Shown one piece after another: positions 32,364-40,755 of a stretch of DNA of 64,000 bases. Source of the stretch: Phenylobacterium sp. LH3H17 (GTDB lineage: Bacteria > Pseudomonadota > Alphaproteobacteria > Caulobacterales > Caulobacteraceae); assembly GCF_024298925.1 (NCBI RefSeq), contig NZ_CP101283.1:2485001-2549000 (forward strand), read 5' to 3'. A program made the translations under genes and the position numbers. Position 1 is the stretch's first letter. Every line of letters starts with the position of its first letter. The notes beneath the pieces were generated by a model, which was not told the DNA's origin, searched no databases, and saw nothing but the letters and a program-made list of their open reading frames with translations.

Positions 32364-35056
32364 CGGTCCTTCTCCATTCCGCCGACCGCCGCCTGGGCCG
32401 CCGCCAGACGGGCGATCGGAACGCGGAAGGGCGAACAGCTAACATAGTCCAGCCCGACCTTCTCGCAGAACTCAATGGAGGCCGGATCGCCGCCGTGCTC
32501 GCCGCAGATGCCGAGCTTGACGTCGGGCCGCACGGCGCGGCCGCGCTCCACGGCGATGCGGATCAGGTCGCCGACGCCTTCCTGGTCGATGCTGACGAAG
32601 GGGTCCTTCTCGAAGATCCCCTTCTCCAGATAGGCGTTGAGGAACCGGCCCGAGTCATCGCGGCTGATGCCGAAGGTGGTCTGGGTCAGGTCGTTGGTGC
32701 CGAAGGAGAAGAACTCGGCGTTCTCCGCCAGGTCCCCGGCGCGGATGGCGGCGCGGGGCAGCTCGATCATGGTGCCGACCTGGTAGGCGACCTCGCGGCC
32801 GCGCTCCTTCATCACCGCCTGGGCGGTCTTGTCGGTGAGGATGCGGAGGAACTTCATCTCCTCGCCCTTGGCGACCAGGGGATGCATGATCTCCGGGATC
32901 GGGGCGGTCTTGCCGCTCTCGGCGATCTCGCAGGCCGCCTCGAAGATCGCCCGGACCTGCATCTCGTAGATCTCGGGATAGGAGACGCCCAGGCGGCAGC
33001 CGCGGTGGCCCAGCATGGGGTTGGTCTCGTGCAGCTCCTTAGCCCGGCGCATCAGCTTGACCGCGTCGATGCCGCTGGCCTTGGCCAGGCTCTCGAGGTC
33101 GGCCTCGGTGTGGGGCAGGAACTCGTGCAGCGGCGGGTCGAGCAGGCGGATGGTGACCGGCAGGCCCTCCATGATCGTGAACAGCTCGACGAAGTCGTTG
33201 CGCTGCATCGGCAGGATCTTGGCGAGCGCCACGCGGCGGCCCTTCTCGTCATCGGCCAGGATCATCTCGCGCACGGCGGCGATGCGGTCCTCGTCGAAGA
33301 ACATGTGCTCGGTGCGGCAAAGGCCGATGCCCTCGGCACCGAACTGGCGGGCGGTGCGCGCGTCCAGCGGGGTCTCGGCATTGGCGCGGACCTTCAGGCG
33401 CCGGGCCTTGTCGGCCCAGACCATCAGGGTGGCGAAGTCGCCGGTCAGCTCGGGCTCGATCATCTTGACCGTGCCGGCCAGGATCTCGCCCCGGGAACCG
33501 TCGACGGTGATGATCTCGCCGGCCTTGAAGGTGCGGCCGCGGACCCGCAGCTCGCCGGCCTTGCCGTCGATCTGCAGCTCGCCGGCGCCAGAGACGCAGG
33601 GCCGGCCCATGCCGCGGGCGACCACGGCGGCGTGGCTGGTCATGCCGCCCCGGGCGGTGACGATGCCGCGGGCGGCGTGCATGCCGTGGATGTCTTCGGG
33701 GCTGGTCTCATCGCGGACCAGGATGACCGCCTCACCCGACGAACCCAGGCGCTCGGCCTCGTCGGAGTTGAACACGATCTTGCCGGTGGCCGCGCCGGGC
33801 GAGGCCGGCAGGCCGGTGGTGATGACGTCGCGCGGGCTGGCCGGGTCGATGGTCGGGTGCAGCAGCTGGTCGAGGCTGGCGGGCTCGACCCGCATGATCG
33901 CCTCTTCCTGGGTGATGAGGCCCTCGCTGGCGAGATCGACCGCAACCTTCAGCGCCGCCTTGGCGGTGCGCTTGCCGTTGCGGGTCTGGAGCATGTAGAG
34001 GCGCCCCTTCTCCACCGTGAACTCGATGTCCTGCATGTCGCGATAGTGGTGTTCCAGCTTCTCGACGACGGCCTTGAACTGGACGAAGACCTCGGGCAGC
34101 GCCTCTTCCATGGAGAGCGACTTCTCGCCCATCTCCTCGCGGGCGATCTTGGTCAGGGCCTGGGGCGTGCGGATGCCGGCGACCACGTCCTCGCCCTGGG
34201 CGTTGATCAGGAACTCGCCATAGAGGCGGGCCTCGCCAGTGGACGGGTTGCGGGTGAAGGCCACGCCGGTGGCCGATGAGTCGCCCATATTGCCGAACAC
34301 CATCGACTGGACGTTGACCGCCGTGCCCCAGCTCTCGGGGATGTCGTGCATGCGGCGGTAGAACTTGGCCCGGTCGTTCATCCAGCTGGCGAACACGGCG
34401 CCGACCGCGCCCCAGAGCTGGGCGTGCGGGTCCTGCGGGAAGGGTTCGCCCCGCTCCTGCTCGACGGCGGCCTTGTAGTCGGCGACGACCTTTTCCCAGT
34501 CGTCGGCGGTGAGCGCGGTGTCGACGGTGACGTCGAGGCGCTCCTTATGCTCGTCGAGGATCTCCTCGAACATGTGGTGATCCAGGTCGAGGACCACGTT
34601 GGAGTACATCTGGATGAAGCGGCGATAGCTATCGAAGGCGAAGCGCTTGTCGCCCGAGAGCTTGGCGAGGCCCGCCACGGTCTCGTCGTTGAGGCCGAGG
34701 TTCAGCACCGTGTCCATCATGCCCGGCATCGAGGCCCGGGCGCCCGACCGCACCGAGACCAGCAGCGGGTTGGAAGGATCGCCGAACACCTTGCCGGTCA
34801 GCTTCTCGACCGTGGCCAGGCCCGCGGCCACCTGTTCCTTCAGGTCGTCGGGATAGCGGCGCTCATTGGCGTAATAGTGGACGCAGGCCTCGGTGGTGAT
34901 GGTGAAGCCCGGGGGGACCGGCAGGCCCAGGGAGGACATCTCGGCGAGGTTCGCCCCCTTGCCCCCCAGCAGGTTCTTCATGGAGGCGTCGCCGTCGGCC
35001 CCGCCCCCGCCAAAGGAATAGACCCAGCGCGACTTGGTCAGCGTTTCGGTCGACAT
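32360..35056 (-). CDS. ppdK: Pyruvate, phosphate dikinase
   Basis: An 898-residue cytoplasmic enzyme interconverting pyruvate, ATP and Pi with phosphoenolpyruvate, AMP and PPi. The ATP-grasp N-terminal domain begins VYSFGGGGADGDASMKNLLG and has the family's KGANLAEM. The swivelling phosphohistidine domain carries GGMTSHAAVVARGMGRPCVSG, with the catalytic His in TSHAAV (about residue 470). The C-terminal TIM-barrel PEP/pyruvate domain has LCRTEHMFF, GHRGCRLGVSYPEI and KLGICGEHGGDPASI. Length is normal for bacterial PPDK. It follows glyS by 14 bases and leads into the pentad-repeat gene. No frameshift seen. Confidence 0.96.
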   Translation of the reverse strand: MSTETLTKSRWVYSFGGGGADGDASMKNLLGGKGANLAEMSSLGLPVPPGFTITTEACVHYYANERRYPDDLKEQVAAGLATVEKLTGKVFGDPSNPLLVSVRSGARASMPGMMDTVLNLGLNDETVAGLAKLSGDKRFAFDSYRRFIQMYSNVVLDLDHHMFEEILDEHKERLDVTVDTALTADDWEKVVADYKAAVEQERGEPFPQDPHAQLWGAVGAVFASWMNDRAKFYRRMHDIPESWGTAVNVQSMVFGNMGDSSATGVAFTRNPSTGEARLYGEFLINAQGEDVVAGIRTPQALTKIAREEMGEKSLSMEEALPEVFVQFKAVVEKLEHHYRDMQDIEFTVEKGRLYMLQTRNGKRTAKAALKVAVDLASEGLITQEEAIMRVEPASLDQLLHPTIDPASPRDVITTGLPASPGAATGKIVFNSDEAERLGSSGEAVILVRDETSPEDIHGMHAARGIVTARGGMTSHAAVVARGMGRPCVSGAGELQIDGKAGELRVRGRTFKAGEIITVDGSRGEILAGTVKMIEPELTGDFATLMVWADKARRLKVRANAETPLDARTARQFGAEGIGLCRTEHMFFDEDRIAAVREMILADDEKGRRVALAKILPMQRNDFVELFTIMEGLPVTIRLLDPPLHEFLPHTEADLESLAKASGIDAVKLMRRAKELHETNPMLGHRGCRLGVSYPEIYEMQVRAIFEAACEIAESGKTAPIPEIMHPLVAKGEEMKFLRILTDKTAQAVMKERGREVAYQVGTMIELPRAAIRAGDLAENAEFFSFGTNDLTQTTFGISRDDSGRFLNAYLEKGIFEKDPFVSIDQEGVGDLIRIAVERGRAVRPDVKLGICGEHGGDPASIEFCEKVGLDYVSCSPFRVPIARLAAAQAAVGGMEKDR

Positions 35057-35070
35057 CCTTGTAGTCCTCC

Positions 35071-37347
35071 TTAGCCGTTGATTTGGCTGAAGTCCGCGAC
35101 CCGTCCCATCAGGTCTCGAACTTGAGCCAGAAGCCGCAAGCGGTTCTCACGTTCCGCTGCTACCTCAGAATTCACTAATACACCCTCGAAGAAGGCGTCC
35201 ACCGGTCCACGCAGTCCCGAGAGGGCTCGCATGGCGGCGGAAAAGTCCTCGTCGTGCAACGCTCGGGCCACCTGGGGCTCGACCTGATCGAGCGCCTTGA
35301 TAAGGGCGCCCTCCTCGGCCGGCGCCGTGGCGACCGGGACGGCAGGACCCGCGGGCAGCGGCCCCTTCTTCTCCTCGGCGCGCAGGATGTTGCCGGCCCG
35401 CTTGTAGCCGGCCAGCAGGTTGGCGCCGTCCTGGGTGCTGAGGAAGGAATCCAAGGCCTGGACCTTGGCCACGATGCGCACCAGGTCGTCGTCGCCGAGC
35501 GCGAAGACCGCGTCCACGAGATCGTGGCGCTTGCCCTGGTCGCGCAGCACCACCTTCAGGCGGTCGGCCAGGAATTCCAGCACCTCGTCGGCCACCACCG
35601 GATAGGGGCGGAACTCGTAGGCCACCTGGCCTTCCGGCGGGTCGCCGGCCGGAGCCGAGCGGTCGAAGCGGATGTCGAAGTCCTCGGGCACGGCCACCAC
35701 ATAGGGCTTACCCTCGAGCAGGGCGTCCTCGAACTCGTCGACATAGACCTCGAACACCCGCGAGGGCGAGCGCGCCAGGGCGCCGAGATAGCCGGTGGTG
35801 CGGCGGCTGGAGACATAGAGCGCCCGCCCCGGATCCACGAAGCACTTCAGCGCGTGATACCAGTCGGCGACCAGCTGGCGGATCGGGGCGCGGACCTCCG
35901 ACTGCAGGAGTATGCGGATGACGCCGAGCGCCGCGCGGCGCAGGGCGTAGGGATCGCGCGAACCGGTGGGCTTTTCGTCGATGGCGAAGAAGGCCGTCAG
36001 GGTGTCGAGCTTCTCGGCCAGGGCCACGGCCATGGTCACCGAGGTGTCCGGCGCCTCGTCCGTGGCGCCGATCGGCCGGTAGTGGTCGCGGATCGCGTCG
36101 GCGACGATGGGGCTGAGCTTCTCCTCGCGGGCGTAGTAGGCGCCCATCAGGCCCTGCAGTTCGGGGAACTCGCCCACCATGGCCGTGGTGAGGTCGGCCT
36201 TGCTGAGCCGGGCGGCCAGCACCGCCTTGGCGACGTCGGCCCCGACGCGCGGAGCGATGTCGCGGGCCAGCATCTCCAGCCGCTCGACCCGCTCGCCGAG
36301 CGTGCCCAGCCTGGCGTGGAAGGTGACGCCGTTCAGCTTGGGCAGGCGCTCCTCCAACCGGACCTTGCGATCCTCGTCCCAGAAGAAACGGGCGTCGTTG
36401 AGCCGGGCCGACAGCACCTTGCCGTTGCCCCGCGCGATCTCCTTGCCGCCATCGGCCGCCTCGATATTGGCCACGGTCAGGAAGTGCGGCGCGAGCTTGC
36501 CCGACCGCGGGTCGCGCACGGCGAAATACTTCTGGTGGGTGCGCATGGAGGTGCGGATCACCTCCGGCGGCAGGTCCAGGAAGGCGGGGTCCATGTCGCC
36601 CAGGATCGGCGTCGGCCACTCGGCCAGGCCCGCCACCTCGGCCAGCAGGCCGTCGTCCTCGACCAGTTCCAGGTTGCGCGCGAAGCAGACGGTGCGCGCA
36701 CCGTCCATGATCTTGTCCTTGCGCTCCTCGGGGTCGAGGATGACGAAGTGGCCGGCCAGCTTGTCGCGGTAGCTGTCGAAGTCCTTCACCTTGAAGGGCT
36801 TGCCCGAGCCCATGAAGCGATGGCCCTCGGTGACGTCGCCGCTGACGATCCCGTCGACTGTGAAGGCGACCACCTCGCCGTCGAACAGGCAGACGATGCG
36901 CTTCAGGGGACGCACCCAGCGCAGCGTCCCGCGGCCCCAGGTCATCGACTTGGGCCAGGGGAAATTGCGCACGATCTTGTCGACCATCTCGGCGACGATC
37001 TCGGAGGTCGAGCGGCCGGCGCGGTGGATGTGGGCGAACCACAGGCCATCCTTCTCCACCAGCTTGTCGCGGGCGATCCCGGCCTTGCGCAGGAACCCCT
37101 CGATGGCCTGGTCGGGGGAGCCGACGCGCGGGCCCTTGAGGTCCTCATGGCGGTCGCCCTGGGCGGCCGGCAGGCCCTCGGCGACCAGGGTCAGGCGGCG
37201 CGGGCCGGCGAAGGTCTTCAGGCCCTCGGGCAGCAGGCCCTCGGCGGCCAGGTGCTCGCGGGCCATGCGTTCGAAGTCGCGCGCGGCCTGGGCCTGCATG
37301 CGCGCGGGAATCTCCTCGGAGAACAATTCGATCAGAAGCTGGGGCAT
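35071..37347 (-). CDS. glyS: Glycine--tRNA ligase beta subunit
   Basis: A 758-residue subunit of the alpha2beta2 bacterial glycyl-tRNA synthetase. It starts with the signature PQLLIELFSEEIPARMQ. It contains RRLTLVAEGLP (about 50-60), the HD-like region FFWDEDRKVRLEERLPKLNG (about 315-335) and the C-terminal DALR-type anticodon-binding part (FDIRFDRSAPAG, VDAVFALGDDDLVRI, FSAAMRALSGLRGPVDAFFE). It binds tRNA-Gly while the alpha subunit carries the active site. It is slightly longer than E. coli GlyS (689 residues), with extra Ala/Pro-rich sequence near residue 670. It lies 153 bases after glyQ, with an intergenic palindromic repeat between, and just before ppdK. Confidence 0.96.
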   Translation of the reverse strand: MPQLLIELFSEEIPARMQAQAARDFERMAREHLAAEGLLPEGLKTFAGPRRLTLVAEGLPAAQGDRHEDLKGPRVGSPDQAIEGFLRKAGIARDKLVEKDGLWFAHIHRAGRSTSEIVAEMVDKIVRNFPWPKSMTWGRGTLRWVRPLKRIVCLFDGEVVAFTVDGIVSGDVTEGHRFMGSGKPFKVKDFDSYRDKLAGHFVILDPEERKDKIMDGARTVCFARNLELVEDDGLLAEVAGLAEWPTPILGDMDPAFLDLPPEVIRTSMRTHQKYFAVRDPRSGKLAPHFLTVANIEAADGGKEIARGNGKVLSARLNDARFFWDEDRKVRLEERLPKLNGVTFHARLGTLGERVERLEMLARDIAPRVGADVAKAVLAARLSKADLTTAMVGEFPELQGLMGAYYAREEKLSPIVADAIRDHYRPIGATDEAPDTSVTMAVALAEKLDTLTAFFAIDEKPTGSRDPYALRRAALGVIRILLQSEVRAPIRQLVADWYHALKCFVDPGRALYVSSRRTTGYLGALARSPSRVFEVYVDEFEDALLEGKPYVVAVPEDFDIRFDRSAPAGDPPEGQVAYEFRPYPVVADEVLEFLADRLKVVLRDQGKRHDLVDAVFALGDDDLVRIVAKVQALDSFLSTQDGANLLAGYKRAGNILRAEEKKGPLPAGPAVPVATAPAEEGALIKALDQVEPQVARALHDEDFSAAMRALSGLRGPVDAFFEGVLVNSEVAAERENRLRLLAQVRDLMGRVADFSQING

Positions 37348-37380
37348 CTTAGCAGGTCACCTGCGTCACGGCGCACGGCA

Positions 37381-37490
37381 CGCCCCCTCCACCGCTTCGC
37401 GGTCCCCCTCCCCCAAGAGGGGAGGATCTGGGAGCCCAAGATGCTCCCCCCCTGGGGGAGCTGTCAGCGAAGCTGACTGAGGGGGAAGCC
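37381..37490. repeat. Intergenic palindromic repeat cluster
   Basis: Between glyQ and glyS lies a dense set of C- and G-runs that can pair: GTCCCCCTCCCCC with GAGGGGAGGA, CTCCCCCCCTGGGGGAG, and CAGCGAAGCTG flanked by GT/AC. The block ending CTGTCAGCGAAGCTGACTGA then GGGGG resembles a dispersed intergenic element frequent in Caulobacterales and sphingomonads (from memory). It could fold into stable RNA inside the glyQ-glyS transcript and shift the balance of the two subunits. Confidence 0.6.
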
Positions 37491-37500
37491 TGCGCCGACA

Positions 37501-38403
37501 TCACGCGTTGCCCCCTTCATTGGCCACCCAGGCCTCGGCGCACATCTTGGTCAGGTCGCGGATGCGGCCGATATAGCTCTGGCGCTCGGCCACGGCGATG
37601 GCGCCGCGGGCGTCCATCAGATTAAACAGGTGACTGGCCTTGAGCACGTGGTCGTAGGCCGGCAGCACGGTGCGCTGGCCCTGGGGGGCCCTGCCCTCCA
37701 GCAGCCGCGGCACCTGGGCCTCCATGTCCTCGAACTGACGCTTCAGGGTCTCGACGTCATAGAGATGGAAGTTGGCCTCCGACTGCTGGCGCTCGTTCTC
37801 CAGGAAGACGTCGCCATAGGTCATCGGCTCGGGGCCGTCGGGATCGTTGAACGCCAGCTGGGTGAAGTGGTCGACGTTCTGGATGTACATGGCCAGGCGT
37901 TCCAGGCCGTAGGTCAGCTCCCCGGCCACCGGCCAGACGTCGAGCCCGCCCACCTGCTGGAAATAGGTGTACTGGGTGACTTCCATCCCGTCGCACCAGA
38001 CCTCCCAGCCCAGGCCCCAGGCCCCGACCGTGGGGTTCTCCCAGTCGTCCTCAACGAAGCGGATGTCGTGCAGGCGCGTGTCGAGGCCGATCGCCTCCAG
38101 GCTGCCCAGATAGAGTTCCTGCAGGTTGTCGGGGTTCGGCTTCAGGATCACCTGGTACTGATAGTAGTGCTGGAGGCGGTTGGGGTTCTCGCCATAGCGC
38201 CCGTCGCCCGGCCGCCGCGAGGGCTGGACATAGGCCGCCCGCCACGGCTTGGGGCCGAGCGCGCGCAGCACCGTGGCCGGGTGCAGGGTGCCGGCCCCCA
38301 CCTCGACGTCGTGCGGCTGCAGAATCACGCAGCCCTGACGGCTCCAATAATCATGCAGTTTCAGGATAAGACCCTGAAACGAAAGCGGCTTTTGGGCGGG
38401 CAT
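37501..38403 (-). CDS. glyQ: Glycine--tRNA ligase alpha subunit
   Basis: A 300-residue class II aminoacyl-tRNA synthetase subunit carrying glycine activation. It has the family start [20 protein letters not shown], motif 2-like [21 protein letters not shown] (about 54-74), [20 protein letters not shown] (about 129-148) and [18 protein letters not shown] (about 162-179). Length matches other GlyQ proteins. The ATG is the only reasonable start, yet no Shine-Dalgarno sequence precedes it, and a strong terminator of the gene upstream ends only 20 bases before it. The transcript is therefore probably leaderless or depends on read-through. Confidence 0.96.
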   Translation of the reverse strand: MPAQKPLSFQGLILKLHDYWSRQGCVILQPHDVEVGAGTLHPATVLRALGPKPWRAAYVQPSRRPGDGRYGENPNRLQHYYQYQVILKPNPDNLQELYLGSLEAIGLDTRLHDIRFVEDDWENPTVGAWGLGWEVWCDGMEVTQYTYFQQVGGLDVWPVAGELTYGLERLAMYIQNVDHFTQLAFNDPDGPEPMTYGDVFLENERQQSEANFHLYDVETLKRQFEDMEAQVPRLLEGRAPQGQRTVLPAYDHVLKASHLFNLMDARGAIAVAERQSYIGRIRDLTKMCAEAWVANEGGNA

Positions 38404-38423
38404 CGAATGGACTTCGCAGGCGC

Positions 38424-38456
38424 AAAAAAAGTCGGCGGACCATAGGGCCCGCCGAC
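38424..38456 (-). terminator. Rho-independent terminator just before glyQ
   Basis: On the minus strand, GTCGGCGGGCC pairs with GGTCCGCCGAC (one G-U pair) around a CTAT loop and is followed by seven T. In plus coordinates the stem is 38431-38456 and the A-run is 38424-38430. It lies 28 bases past the stop of the secreted Thr-rich protein gene. Confidence 0.92.
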
Positions 38457-38484
38457 CGTCGCCACAAGGCTTTGAAGAGCCTGC

Positions 38485-38841
38485 CTAGTTGCCGCGCGCG
38501 GCCGTGCGCTTGCCGGCCCGGGAGAGCGGCTGGCCGTACTTGGCGCGGTTCTCCGGAGTGTCGGCGATCGGGCCGTTGGTGACCAGGGTCGTGGTGACCG
38601 TGGCCGAGGCGTCGACGGCGCCGGCCATGGCCGGGGCGGCCTCGGTCGTCGTGGTCCCAGGATCGGTCATGGTCCCCTCCGGCGGATTGACGGCGGTGTC
38701 CGGCGCGACCGGCTCCATGGCGTCGGCCGAGGTCGTCGTGTTGGACGTCTCGGACGGTGGCGTCTGAGCCTGAGCCGCGCCAGCAAGAAGCGCCGTCGCG
38801 GCGGCCGCGGTAAGCAAGGTCTTGAGATTCATGGTCTTCAC
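38485..38841 (-). CDS. Secreted Thr-rich protein sharing fasciclin tail
   Basis: A 118-residue exported protein. The signal peptide (MNLKTLLTAAAATALLAGAA, cleaved after QA near residue 24) leads into a low-complexity Thr/Ala/Pro/Asp region (TPPSETSNTTTSADAMEPVA). The C-terminal tail IADTPENRAKYGQPLSRAGK is almost the same as the tail of the neighbouring fasciclin protein. It has no enzyme motif. The conserved basic tail on an unstructured exported chain suggests a surface or periplasmic attachment or binding role, which is inference. It is the second gene after the fasciclin gene on the same strand, with its own terminator. The first methionine could be two codons later. Confidence 0.75.
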   Translation of the reverse strand: MKTMNLKTLLTAAAATALLAGAAQAQTPPSETSNTTTSADAMEPVAPDTAVNPPEGTMTDPGTTTTEAAPAMAGAVDASATVTTTLVTNGPIADTPENRAKYGQPLSRAGKRTAARGN

Positions 38842-38913
38842 TCCTGAGTTCTTGAATGAAGCCCGGTTCCCCGTGCTCCGGGCCGCTCGACGAATTAGCG
38901 CGCCGGGTCCGGC

Positions 38914-39990
38914 TTAGTTCCCCTTCGCCTTGCTGCGCTTGCCGGCGTTGGAGAGCGGCTTGTACTTGGCGCGGTTCTCCGGGGTGTCGGCCACGGGCTG
39001 CATGGCGACGGTGGTCGAGGTGACCGCGGCCGAGGCGTCGGCGCCCGGATTGGCGGCCCGTGCGGTCATGGCGTCGGTGGCCGGAGGAGCCGTCGCATCG
39101 CTGGGGGCTGACTCCGGGGTCGGCGCGGGCTCGCCGGCGGGCGGCGTCGGCGGTTCCTGGGCGGCGGCGTCCGCGCCCACCTGGTCTGCGGCGGGCGGCG
39201 GGGTGGCGGCCTCGTCCGTCAACGCGGCCTTGGCGTCGGCTTCCCGTTCGGGGACCGGCGACGGCGCCATTTCCTTGTCTTGCGTCAGGCACTGGGAGGC
39301 CTCGAGCGCGGCGAGCTTGTCCTTTGGCGGCGCGGCCTTGGGTGTGGCGGCGGGCTTGGCGCCGACGGCGGGCGGGGTCGCGGGCGTTTCCGGGGCGGTG
39401 GTCGATGCCGCGGCGCCGCTGGCGACGGCAGAAGCCGCACCCGGCATCAGCACCTTGTCGACCACGTGAAGGATGCCGTTGCTGGCGGCGATGTCGGCCT
39501 GGACGATGGTGGCGTCATTGACCATCGGCGTCTCGCCGCCGGAGAGCTCGACGGAGGGGCCGGCCACGGTGGCGGCCTTACGGGTGGAGCCCTTGAAATC
39601 GGCCGAGGTCACCGGCGCATTGACGATGTGATAGATCATCAGCTTCTGAAGCTGGGCCTTGTTCTCGGGCAGCATCAGCTTTTCCAGCTCGCCGGCCGGC
39701 AGGGCCGCGAAGGCCGCGTCGGTGGGCGCGAACACCGTCAGGTTCTTGTTGGTCTTCAATAGGCCGGTGAGATTGGTCGCCTCCGCCGCCTTCAGGAAGG
39801 TGGTGAACTGGCCCGACGCCTTGGCCGTGTCGACGATGTCGCCGGCCGGGATGACCTTGGCGGCAGCGGCGCCGGCCGGCGCCGCGGCTGGCGGCGCCTT
39901 GGTCGCCGGAGCGACGGGGGTCTGGGCCTGGGCGGCGCCGGCCAGCAGCGCCGCGACGGCGGCCGTCATCAGGAATCGGGTCAGGTGCAT
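38914..39990 (-). CDS. Fasciclin-domain secreted protein
   Basis: A 358-residue exported protein. After a signal peptide (MHLTRFLMTAAVAALLAGAA, cleaved after QAQ) and an Ala/Pro-rich stretch, one FAS1 domain spans about residues 50-190: GDIVDTAKASGQFTTFLKAA, NLTVFAPTDAAFAALPAGEL, LMIYHIVNAPVTSAD and ASNGILHVVDKVLMP. A long Ala/Pro/Thr low-complexity region follows. The end, VADTPENRAKYKPLSNAGKR, is shared with the next gene. FAS1 domains mediate adhesion or carry small ligands; bacterial examples are periplasmic or surface proteins. It heads a two-gene minus-strand set and is divergent from the PII gene. Confidence 0.9.
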   Translation of the reverse strand: MHLTRFLMTAAVAALLAGAAQAQTPVAPATKAPPAAAPAGAAAAKVIPAGDIVDTAKASGQFTTFLKAAEATNLTGLLKTNKNLTVFAPTDAAFAALPAGELEKLMLPENKAQLQKLMIYHIVNAPVTSADFKGSTRKAATVAGPSVELSGGETPMVNDATIVQADIAASNGILHVVDKVLMPGAASAVASGAAASTTAPETPATPPAVGAKPAATPKAAPPKDKLAALEASQCLTQDKEMAPSPVPEREADAKAALTDEAATPPPAADQVGADAAAQEPPTPPAGEPAPTPESAPSDATAPPATDAMTARAANPGADASAAVTSTTVAMQPVADTPENRAKYKPLSNAGKRSKAKGN

Positions 39991-40719
<729 letters not shown>

Positions 40720-40755
40720 GCGCGTCGAACTCATCGGGACATGGGGATCACACCA

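Noticed and set aside
35254..37476. A 740-codon plus-strand frame
   Set aside because: Antisense to glyS; no motifs. Similar shadows over ppdK (32495-34279), the ETF-QO/TPR genes (44639-46813), the sigma factor (18448-19929) and the acyl-CoA synthetase (56513-58168) were rejected for the same reason.
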